Below, one piece after another: positions 9,735 to 16,236 of a stretch of DNA of 64,000 bases; the stretch's first letter is position 1; the number at the start of each line of letters is the position of its first letter. A model generated the notes under the pieces. It had not been told where the DNA came from, did no database searches, and saw nothing but the letters and a program-made list of their open reading frames with translations. The DNA is from Pedobacter ginsengisoli (lineage in GTDB: Bacteria > Bacteroidota > Bacteroidia > Sphingobacteriales > Sphingobacteriaceae). The translations under genes and the position numbers were made by a program. The stretch lies in assembly GCF_002736205.1 (NCBI RefSeq), contig NZ_CP024091.1, forward strand, positions 558,001-622,000, in the 5' to 3' direction.

Positions 9735-10037
9735 CTAGCCGGATGTTTTTACAAAATTATAAATGGTCTTACTATGAACCTCTGGAAGATCGGTAAAACG
9801 CTCCATTAACCGATCTTCGATTTGCACTGACGAAAGGTAGGGCTGCAGCTCAAGGTGCTCTTTTACAAAACTATAGTAGATGCCTAATTTCTTGGGCAGA
9901 TTTCTTGGTCGGGATATCCAGTCATGAAAACCCTTCTCTGAGAGTGAGCGGTACTTCCGGATGGTACCGCGGTCCAATCCCGTTTCAATACGGATCTGAC
10001 TAATATTTAAGTTTGTTGGTATAGTATGTGGTGGCAA
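9735..10037 (-). pseudogene. IS21 IstA N-terminal helix-turn-helix part
   Basis: 100 residues containing NISQIRIETGLDRGTIRKYRS, the DNA-binding helix-turn-helix at the N terminus of IS21 transposases, and ending SKTIYNFVKTSG. In the alternative frame the minus strand continues YNFVKNIRLEHGLVKYKDKD straight into the catalytic ORF at 9726, so both were one protein. The break lies in a short A run and could also be a recoding site, but internal frameshifting within istA is not the usual IS21 arrangement. Confidence 0.75.
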
Positions 10038-10131
10038 TAATTATTAATGACTTTTCCATGACTTAATCGTTAATTATGTTTTTTTAAAAAAAATAATATA
10101 TTGCAATATAACTTAACGCTAAAAAGAACCA

Positions 10132-10344
10132 ATGAAAAAACTTAAATTAAGCAAATACTTTGGTCAATTGAAAAAACAGGATATAGAAAATCTATCAATT
10201 GATGAAATGAAAAACTTTTTTGGAGGAGATGATTTCGGATTCTATCTCGGGTCTCCAGGCTCGCCCACTATGGCGAGTGGTTGTGGTACTTGCACACAGG
10301 ATACATGCCCTCCCCCCCCACAATGGAGTGTTAGTACAGAATAG
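10132..10344 (+). CDS. Candidate lanthipeptide precursor peptide with double-glycine leader
   Basis: A 70-residue ORF. Residues 1-32 look like a Bacteroidota RiPP leader: MKKLKLSKYF, then an acidic/amphipathic helix ending IDEMKNFFGG, with the double glycine at 31-32. The core (33-70) contains three Cys (51, 54, 59), five Ser and five Thr, as expected for substrates of LanB plus a cyclase. The C-terminal end has a Pro4 run encoded by a C8 tract (10312-10319) and a Trp. The stop lies 9 nt before the next glycosyltransferase start, so the two are cotranscribed. Identification rests on leader and core features and on the LanB about 8 kb upstream; no homologue could be checked. Confidence 0.7.
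   Translation: MKKLKLSKYFGQLKKQDIENLSIDEMKNFFGGDDFGFYLGSPGSPTMASGCGTCTQDTCPPPPQWSVSTE
10312..10319 (+). repeat. C8 homopolymer inside the precursor core
   Basis: Eight consecutive C bases in an otherwise AT-rich locus encode part of Pro60-Pro63. Loss of one C would change the last residues and move the stop to TGA 10355-10357, overlapping the next gene's ATG as ATGA. It is a plausible slippage site. Confidence 0.6.
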
Positions 10345-10353
10345 AGCTTTGAA

Positions 10354-11619
10354 ATGATTAGTACTTATGTAATTAACCTTGAAAAACGCAAGGAACGCAA
10401 GCAACACATATATCACGAGTTTTCAGGAAAAGAGGAGTTTAATCTTCTTCTGGTAAAAGCGATCAGAGACAAAGTAGGTGCCGTAGGACTATGGAAAACA
10501 CTTGTAGAAATTATCAGTGATGCTATTCCCAAAAAAGGCGACTATATTTTGGTTTGTGAAGATGATCATCAGTTTACAAACAGTTATTCATTTCAAACTC
10601 TTTCACATAGTATTCGACAGGCGGCAGAAATTGATGCAGATATTGTGCTTGGAGGAGTAAGTTGGTTTTCTTCCATTTTAAAAGCTACCGATAATTTATA
10701 TTGGGCTGAAAAATTTACAGGTACTCAATTTATGATAATTTTCAAGTCAGCCTTTAAGCAAATTATTGATGTGAAATTTACTGAATTTGATTCCTCTGAT
10801 TTCAAACTTTCTGATATCTTCAAAAAAATCTTTTTTATTCACCCGTTTATTTCTATTCAGAAAGATTTTGGATATTCAGACATTACGTCAGCAAATAATG
10901 TTGAGGGAAGAGTTAAGCTGTTGTTTAAAAGAAGTTCTGATAAAGTCATTTTCTTTAATAAGATCAACCGACACTACAAAGAGAAAGTCTCGCAAGTAGA
11001 TAACCTAGGGCCACACCAAGTGGGCTTTAGTCTCCCCACGTACGTTTTTTTTTCTGAAGAAGCAGAGTGCCACGCTAAAATCTCTTCTCAATTTGACGGT
11101 CGCGATGAGTTCCTCATAAAAAAAATAGGAGTAAAGCGTAGAAATGGTTATCTTAATTATTGGTTAGAAATTAGGCTTGCAATAGAAGATGCAATCTCAA
11201 ATGACGATGAAGTAATCATTATTTGCAATGAAAACCATCAATTTTCAGATACTTATAATGCACGGAATTTATTCGAATGTGTAGTTGAGGGCTATCTACA
11301 TGGTTTGGACTGTATCTCTGGAAACGTTACAGATTTTGATATGGCCATTCCAATTTCTAATAAACTTATTTGGATAAATAGGGGGATGTCGTTGCAATTT
11401 TTAATCATTTATAGTCAATTTTTTAAAGAAATATTGAAAGTATCTTATGACAAAAAAGATAATTTATGTCATGCATTGTCAAACTTAAGCCTACAAATGG
11501 CTGTTATTTTTCCTTTCATTTCCTGCCAACAATCATCTAAAAATCTTTTAAATGACGACTCTGCTAAGGTATTGCAATCGATTATTGTTGCTAATAGTTG
11601 CTATTCCCAATATATGTAG
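10354..11619 (+). CDS. Tandem-domain glycosyltransferase-like protein following the precursor
   Basis: 421 residues. The start STYVINLEKRKERKQHIY is that of GT25/LPS-type glycosyltransferases, and LVCEDDHQFTNSYSF (residues ~68-82) carries the acidic EDD motif. The protein is an internal duplication. The second half (from about residue 215) repeats the pattern as IICNENHQFSDTYNARNLFE, then LQFLIIYSQFFKEIL matching TQFMIIFKSAFKQII in the first half. In the second copy EDDH has become NENH, so that domain has probably lost metal/nucleotide binding and may serve in acceptor binding. It is cytoplasmic by appearance. Proximity to the precursor makes peptide O- or S-glycosylation the leading inference. 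Confidence 0.7.
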   Translation: MISTYVINLEKRKERKQHIYHEFSGKEEFNLLLVKAIRDKVGAVGLWKTLVEIISDAIPKKGDYILVCEDDHQFTNSYSFQTLSHSIRQAAEIDADIVLGGVSWFSSILKATDNLYWAEKFTGTQFMIIFKSAFKQIIDVKFTEFDSSDFKLSDIFKKIFFIHPFISIQKDFGYSDITSANNVEGRVKLLFKRSSDKVIFFNKINRHYKEKVSQVDNLGPHQVGFSLPTYVFFSEEAECHAKISSQFDGRDEFLIKKIGVKRRNGYLNYWLEIRLAIEDAISNDDEVIIICNENHQFSDTYNARNLFECVVEGYLHGLDCISGNVTDFDMAIPISNKLIWINRGMSLQFLIIYSQFFKEILKVSYDKKDNLCHALSNLSLQMAVIFPFISCQQSSKNLLNDDSAKVLQSIIVANSCYSQYM

Positions 11620-11904
11620 CGAGAGCCATTCCTCTTGATACAGATATTCCTTATGATTCAGTAACTCTTCTAATGAATGCATCAGTCTTAAGAGGAGGGG
11701 TGTTTCCCAATAGGATCCGTTTAACGGATATACCTCTGACTGGCTGTTAAATACCTTATTGCGAATCAGGAATTGCTTACCATAGGACGTAAAGTTAAGA
11801 TCAGTGCCCTCAGTTTTCTCTATAACAATAGATTTGATTGACCAAAATCTCTGCCGGAAATTAACGCTTTGATTATCAAAGCCAATTCGATTTATCAGCA
11901 GACC
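11553..11904 (-). pseudogene. Orphan coding fragment, family not recognised
   Basis: On the minus strand an open frame runs from just after a TAG (about 11905) into the end of the glycosyltransferase gene at 11553. It reads like real protein: GLLINRIGFDNQSVNFRQRF, later EVYPLNGSYWETPLLLRL, then EELLNHKEYLYQEEWLSLH. No start codon precedes the protein-like part, and its base composition is less AT-rich than the RiPP genes. It is best read as a remnant of a gene broken on both sides, lying just downstream of the truncated metallo-beta-lactamase-fold gene on the same strand. Confidence 0.4.
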
Positions 11905-11951
11905 CTATTTACATTCGTACACATTGCAAATTGCTTATAGTGGAAGTATCT

Positions 11952-12641
11952 TTAACTTCGAAGGTAATTAATGGATTTGTAAAGCTTGAAGCCTATTCTT
12001 TTTAATTCTTTCTTCCAAAATTTTTCCAGTTTCTCCAGTTTTTCTGCTGTCGGTGACAGCAGTGTGATGGTAACATCCTCAGAAATGGAAACAGGTTCGT
12101 AAGGTGCAACTACTGGACCCTGGTCGAAATCGCAATTCCACTTGTATTTCCCGGAAAGTAGTTCTGCTGCTAGGGAAGATCCTTGCTTGAAACTGACAGT
12201 TCCTCCGACCGAGCTACCCGAGGTGTTAAGACGGGACAGCAGTTGCTTCCCTTCGGAACTGATGTCTGTTGGATCTTCCCCTTTGTGTAAATGCCTATAA
12301 CTGTTGTGCCAGACCTGGTCTATTCCGATAATTTGATTTTGATCCGTATTCCCATTTGCTTTGATCATTGGTATTGCACCATGGATGTGGTCCTGATCCA
12401 CATGGGTGATGATCAGCCTGGAAAGCTTTTGCCCTGCCCGCTTTAGTTCGGCGAATCGTGGTGTCAGATGTTTGTTGAAAGTTTCTTCATAGCCAGTGTC
12501 GATTAGAAGATGACAGTCCTGAAAACTTACAAGCAGGCTATCCCCGTTTTCAGCGGGAAAAGCTTCTACGATAACTGTTGTTTTTTGTGCTCTTCGTTCA
12601 TTGTTGTTCTGGTTAATGTTACCTGTCCTATTGGTTACCAC
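11952..12641 (-). CDS. Metallo-beta-lactamase-fold hydrolase, ComEC-like, probably truncated
   Basis: 229 residues. After a short polar N terminus, TVIVEAFPAENGDSLLVSF and HLLIDTGYEET start the fold, and LIITHVDQDHIHGAIPMI contains the HxDxDH zinc-binding motif. Further on come a GIDQVWHNSY stretch and ITLLSPT, as in ComEC/Rec2-type or stand-alone MBL hydrolases. The C-terminal His ligands expected in a full domain (usually 280-350 residues or more) are absent. The protein ends KLYKSINYLRS next to an orphan fragment, so a 3' deletion is likely. The substrate is unknown; phosphodiester hydrolysis is typical of the family. Confidence 0.65.
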   Translation of the reverse strand: MVTNRTGNINQNNNERRAQKTTVIVEAFPAENGDSLLVSFQDCHLLIDTGYEETFNKHLTPRFAELKRAGQKLSRLIITHVDQDHIHGAIPMIKANGNTDQNQIIGIDQVWHNSYRHLHKGEDPTDISSEGKQLLSRLNTSGSSVGGTVSFKQGSSLAAELLSGKYKWNCDFDQGPVVAPYEPVSISEDVTITLLSPTAEKLEKLEKFWKKELKRIGFKLYKSINYLRS

Positions 12642-13639
12642 GGGACAGGTAATGGCTTAACATGGCAAGGTTAAAGTTACGTTAAAGAAACAATATTGCT
12701 AACTACACCTCAGTTAATGCCTATCTTAATTTATCAAATCCAATGGAATAAAAACCGAGAGGAAGGCTAGCCGCTATCACCCGGTGAGGTAGGCTAGGGG
12801 GGAGGAAGGTATTCCATTTGGGATATCTAGGTATCGAAAAAATCAATTTGATAAAAGCAATCTAAAGGCTTAAATTTTTAACTAAAATGTAAATTTACAA
12901 TTATTTGCCGCTTATAACATCATTAACAGTATGACATTTAGCTGCACTATTGGAACGGAAGGTTGATGTTGTCTCTCAGGATTATTTTATTTTACCGGTA
13001 ACTTGTTTTAAAATCTATTAGGTAATAATAAGGCAGCAGGTTGAATAAATCTAGATTTTAACTTTGTTAGTAAGTTGCTTGTAGTACTTTATTTGGACTT
13101 CAATTTTGATTGACAGAAATGTTATTCTGCAAAGGCAATTTTATAAATAAAATATGATCTGATGTGAACATAAACAAGTTTTGATACTTTTTAAAGGTAG
13201 TATTAATTAAGGTTGGGTATTCGTTTAAATGGAAAGAACAAAAATACGAAATCTAATGGCCTGTCTGGCGGTCGCCTTGCCCTGGAATCAATTGACTAGT
13301 ATTGCAGTAGTAAACCTATCAGCGAAACAAAAACAAGTATGACCCCAAATGAATATCTGAGTTTAAATTAGTGTTAAGTAGGTATTATGTTTTTGAGATA
13401 AAAGATAATATACACCTATAGTAATTGCAACCAAAACATACTACAAATGAGGTGCGTCATTCGGGGGAGTCGTGTTTTAAAACCTATTTAGATATTGTTT
13501 AAACACTGATTTTTGGACTAGGTTGGAATTCCAGTGGTTTTCCCCAATTTTGATAATATATACATTGAGATCATATGTGAATGTTTTTCTGAGGTGATGC
13601 TTTTCCTTTTTTTCATAACTTCTAAATAAATCTAGAATT
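12642..13639. other. 1-kb non-coding stretch
   Basis: No convincing gene is present on either strand. The longest plausible start, ATG at about 13229, gives only ~37 residues with no leader or family signature. The only structure is the nested inverted repeat at 12731-12854. The stretch is probably a decayed part of the accessory region between the RiPP locus and ssrA. Confidence 0.5.
12731..12854. repeat. Nested imperfect inverted repeat with GC-rich centre
   Basis: TTTATCAAAT (from about 12730) pairs with ATTTGATAAA (12845-12854), and CCAATGGAATA (12740-12750) with TATTCCATTTGG (12810-12821). The ~60-base middle is G-rich and holds GGCTAGCC and AGGCTAG motifs. The whole folds into a long stem with a structured tip. 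This could be a MITE, a repetitive extragenic palindrome or a structured RNA. Confidence 0.45.
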
Positions 13640-13846
13640 ATGAAAAAGAGAAAAGCAAGAAGAATTGAGTCAACTGTTGATATTGATCTTCAAATAAATG
13701 ATATTAACCTTCAAATAGACAAGGTTTCCAGCGATTCCGAAAAAATGAAAAACGAAGCTGTATTGAATTTAATTGCAAAAATGATCACAGATATAATTCT
13801 AAAGGAGCTTTATGAAGATAAGGATTCACTGGATGAGGGTTATTGA
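13640..13846 (+). CDS. Small hypothetical protein (68 aa)
   Basis: A 68-residue basic-then-acidic protein starting MKKRKARRIES and ending KDSLDEGY. The middle (VDIDLQINDINLQIDKVSS, then MKNEAVLNLIAKMITDIILKEL) is predicted helical with heptad-like spacing. There is no signal peptide or known motif. It stands alone, followed by a strong hairpin shared with ssrA. Composition and the regular helix suggest a real gene, but no function is offered. Confidence 0.45.
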   Translation: MKKRKARRIESTVDIDLQINDINLQIDKVSSDSEKMKNEAVLNLIAKMITDIILKELYEDKDSLDEGY

Positions 13847-13960
13847 GTTGATAATCAGTTGATTGTGTTTTAGGCGGGGAAAACGATCATATGTGAGAGG
13901 GGAGTTGAACTCTTATTTAATTGATTATCAGTGCTTTAGAAAATAAGCTAATAATAAAAG

Positions 13961-14014
13961 AACCTCTATTTCAAATACGTAACTGATTGTAAATCAATGA
14001 AATAGAGGTTTTTT
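13961..14014. terminator. Bidirectional terminator hairpin between the small ORF and ssrA
   Basis: AACCTCTATTTCA (13961-13973) and TGAAATAGAGGTT (13998-14010) form a 13-bp perfect stem. T4 follows on the plus strand and CTTTTATTATT on the minus strand. It lies immediately beyond the 3' end of the tmRNA. Confidence 0.8.
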
Positions 14015-14015
14015 G

Positions 14016-14379
14016 TGGACCCGAAGGGAGTCGAACCCTTGTCCAGTTGTGTGATAAATTATGCTTTCTTCATGCTTATTTTCCAATTAATTGTAGGGAT
14101 ATGGCGGGCTGGAAACCGACCTAACCTTTCACCTTAGGTACTTTATCTCGCAAATGTAGCGTACCTTACAAATGCCAGCTTCGTTATTTCGATGCTCCGG
14201 ATTCTAACCTAACGATGCAGCAGCTAGAGGAACAAAAGCTTATCTAATTCTAAATTAGGCAGCTAAGGCGTAGTTATTTTCGCCAATTATAGTTTGAACG
14301 TTATCTTTTAAGTGCTCTCCGTACAACGCACTGCATGCTTACATACTCAGCGCCACCCTGTCAAATCCAGAACGAGCCC
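14016..14379 (-). ncRNA. ssrA: Transfer-messenger RNA (tmRNA)
   Basis: Read on the minus strand, the 5' end GGGCTCGTTCTGGATTTGACAG is the standard tmRNA start. The 3' end has a T-arm (AAGGG TTCGACT CCCTT) and CGGGTCC, which pairs with the 5' GGGCUCG in the acceptor stem. The tag ORF at 14284-14255 encodes GENNYALAA followed by TAA. tmRNA with SmpB rescues stalled ribosomes and marks the nascent chain for degradation by this tag. The CCA end is not encoded. Ends were set from acceptor-stem pairing and may be off by one base. Confidence 0.95.
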
Positions 14380-14448
14380 ATTATATGCGATAATGGTATA
14401 AGGTTAACTACTCCTTTCAACCATAAATCATAAACAAAGATACAAAAT

Positions 14449-15651
14449 TTACGCTATAGTTCTGCCGGGATATTGTTTTAATGCAATATCAAGACAATCC
14501 ATCGCCATGTTAAGGTCTGTAGTATTTAGAACATAAGCCATTCTTACTTCATTTTTTCCAGAACCCTCTGTTGAATAAAAACCGGTAGCAGGGGCCATCA
14601 TAATGGTTGCATTATTATGCGTGAAGCTTTCCAGTATCCATTGGCAAAATTTATCAGCATCATCTATTGGTAATTTAGCAACCACATAAAAAGCACCACC
14701 CGGATTAGGACAAAAAACACCTTCAATTGCATTTAATCTATTTACCAGTGTATTTCTCCGTAAGGTATACTCTTTGTTTACTTCTTTAAAATAACTATCA
14801 GGAGTATCAACAGCCGCAGTCCCGGCAATTTGTTCAACCATACCCGGACTTAACCTGGCCTGGGCAAATTTTAATGCCGATTGAATTACTTCTTTATTTT
14901 TGGTGATAATACAGCCAAGCCTTGCACCGCAAGCACTGTAGCGCTTAGAAACCGTATCAATTACAACTACATTTTCATCCAGACCATCCAGGTATAAGGG
15001 AGAGATAAATTCTCTGCCATCATAGCAAAACTCTCTGTAAGCCTCATCAGAAAACAAGAATAGGTCATATTTTAAACAAAGTTCTTTAAGTGCCTCAAGT
15101 TCCTCTCTAGAGTATAAATAACCTGTAGGGTTATTAGGATTGCAAATAATAATTCCCCTTGTTTTGGAGGTTATTAATTTTTCAAAATCAGCAATTGGAG
15201 GTAACGCAAATCCGTTTTCAATATGAGATAATATTGGTTTTACAACTATATTGCTCATACATGCAAAACCATTATAGTTGGCATAAAAAGGCTCAGGAAC
15301 AATAATTTCGTCGCCTTCGTTAATACAGGTTTGCATGGCAATGGTAATAGCCTCAGACCCGCCTACTGTTACCAGAATATCTTCAGGCGTAATGTTATAC
15401 CCAAGTTTATTGTAGTATTCAGCCAGTTTTGTTCTATAGCTCAATGTACCTTCAGATGGTGTGTAGGCCCAAACATTAAAAGTTATGTTTTTGATCGCAT
15501 TTAACATCACCTCAGGAGTTGCTATATCAGGTTGTCCAATATTTAAATGGTACACCTTTTTTCCGTCTCTTTTTGCTTGATCAGCAAATGGGGTTAGTTT
15601 TCTAATTGGCGAAGCGGGCATTTGTACCCCTTTCTCTGAAATCCTTGGCAT
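14449..15651 (-). CDS. Pyridoxal-phosphate aminotransferase, class I/II (aspartate aminotransferase-like)
   Basis: 400 residues, full length for a fold-type I aminotransferase. LNIGQPDIATP (37-47) is the substrate-side N-terminal motif, CNPNNPTGYLY (170-180) supplies the Asn that contacts the cofactor, SDEAYREF (201-208) the Asp and Tyr, and DTVSKRYSACGARLG the Schiff-base Lys236. The enzyme moves an amino group between an amino acid and a 2-oxoacid; aspartate or aromatic amino acids are likely donors, but specificity is not readable. It stands alone, with a divergent gap of about 60 bases from DUF1573. Confidence 0.88.
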   Translation of the reverse strand: MPRISEKGVQMPASPIRKLTPFADQAKRDGKKVYHLNIGQPDIATPEVMLNAIKNITFNVWAYTPSEGTLSYRTKLAEYYNKLGYNITPEDILVTVGGSEAITIAMQTCINEGDEIIVPEPFYANYNGFACMSNIVVKPILSHIENGFALPPIADFEKLITSKTRGIIICNPNNPTGYLYSREELEALKELCLKYDLFLFSDEAYREFCYDGREFISPLYLDGLDENVVVIDTVSKRYSACGARLGCIITKNKEVIQSALKFAQARLSPGMVEQIAGTAAVDTPDSYFKEVNKEYTLRRNTLVNRLNAIEGVFCPNPGGAFYVVAKLPIDDADKFCQWILESFTHNNATIMMAPATGFYSTEGSGKNEVRMAYVLNTTDLNMAMDCLDIALKQYPGRTIA

Positions 15652-15715
15652 GGTACAAAAGTAAAAAACCTCGTTGATTAACGAGGTCTTTTCTTAGAAA
15701 TATCTTTGTATGATT

Positions 15716-16105
15716 CTATTTTGTGCTTCCAGCTACAGTTTCGCCTTTAATGTAAAGAACTTTGGTAGTGGTTTTAGCATTAGAAGTAATGGTAATGCTT
15801 TTGCTAAATGGAAGTGCTGCAGTAGGATTGTAAGTAACTTTAATAGTTCCTGTTTCTCCTTTTTTAATTGGAGTTTTAGTGTATTCAGGTACTGTACAGC
15901 CACAAGTTGTTTCTACTTTGCTAAGAATTAATGGTTGATCTCCAATATTAGTGAATTTAAAATCTACAGATGCAGGTTTGTTCAAGGGGATTTTTCCAAA
16001 GTCATAAGTCTCTTTGTCAAATTTAAACTCAGCAGGTTTAGATTGAGCATTTGATGCAACACTTATTCCTAAAATTAATGTAAATAGTAATAATAACTTT
16101 TTCAT
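15716..16105 (-). CDS. Exported DUF1573-domain protein
   Basis: 129 residues with a signal peptide (MKKLLLLFTLILGISVASNAQ). One DUF1573 immunoglobulin-like domain follows: FKFDKETYDFGKIPLNKPA, then CGCTVPEYTKTPIKKGETG and a final beta-rich segment. This fold is very common in Bacteroidota envelopes, and its role is generally unknown. It is transcribed away from the E1 gene, with its own TAAATTTG -7 element upstream. It is secreted or periplasmic. Confidence 0.85.
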   Translation of the reverse strand: MKKLLLLFTLILGISVASNAQSKPAEFKFDKETYDFGKIPLNKPASVDFKFTNIGDQPLILSKVETTCGCTVPEYTKTPIKKGETGTIKVTYNPTAALPFSKSITITSNAKTTTKVLYIKGETVAGSTK

Positions 16106-16123
16106 CTTATGTGGGTTTTAAAA

Positions 16124-16153
16124 CAAATTTAATGTTTTAAACGATAATTCAAA
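16124..16153 (-). promoter_or_regulatory. Bacteroidota-type promoter for the DUF1573 gene
   Basis: On the minus strand TTG (16152-16150), an 18-nt spacer and TAAATTTG (16131-16124) match the TTTG / TAnnTTTG consensus of the primary sigma factor in this phylum, about 18 bases before the start codon. Confidence 0.55.
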
Positions 16154-16209
16154 AAGTATTCCAATATATAAATTAACTCACACTGTTAAGTCATACTTTA
16201 GAATTTATG

Positions 16210-16217
16210 TATCTTTG
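16210..16217 (+). promoter_or_regulatory. -7 promoter element of the E1 dehydrogenase gene
   Basis: TATCTTTG matches TAnnTTTG. It overlaps codons that would follow an upstream ATG at 16207, so transcription probably begins after that ATG. This favours ATG 16237 as the true start. The -33 box is poor. Confidence 0.6.
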
Positions 16218-16236
16218 CCCCATAACTGATTTGCTT

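Larger units (their letters stand above)
8448..10037. mobile_element. Decayed IS21-family insertions, two istA copies facing each other
   Basis: A plus-strand istA fragment (8448-8838) and a longer minus-strand istA (8854-10037, broken by a frameshift) converge at about 8840-8855. No istB ATPase gene is present on either side, although IS21 elements normally carry one after istA. I could not identify terminal inverted repeats or a target duplication. The block separates the GT32 gene from the precursor peptide gene, so it has split the RiPP locus. Confidence 0.7.

Noticed and set aside
9746..9750. Programmed frameshift within istA
   Set aside because: IS21 does not normally recode inside istA, istB is missing and the C terminus is truncated, so decay explains it better.
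13229..13342. Possible ~37-codon ORF in the gene-free kilobase
   Set aside because: Too short, no conserved features, and no leader-like or toxin-like pattern.
1..14000. Second copy of the ssrA 3' end in the RiPP region
   Set aside because: No match to the tmRNA T-arm end was found on either strand in this window.
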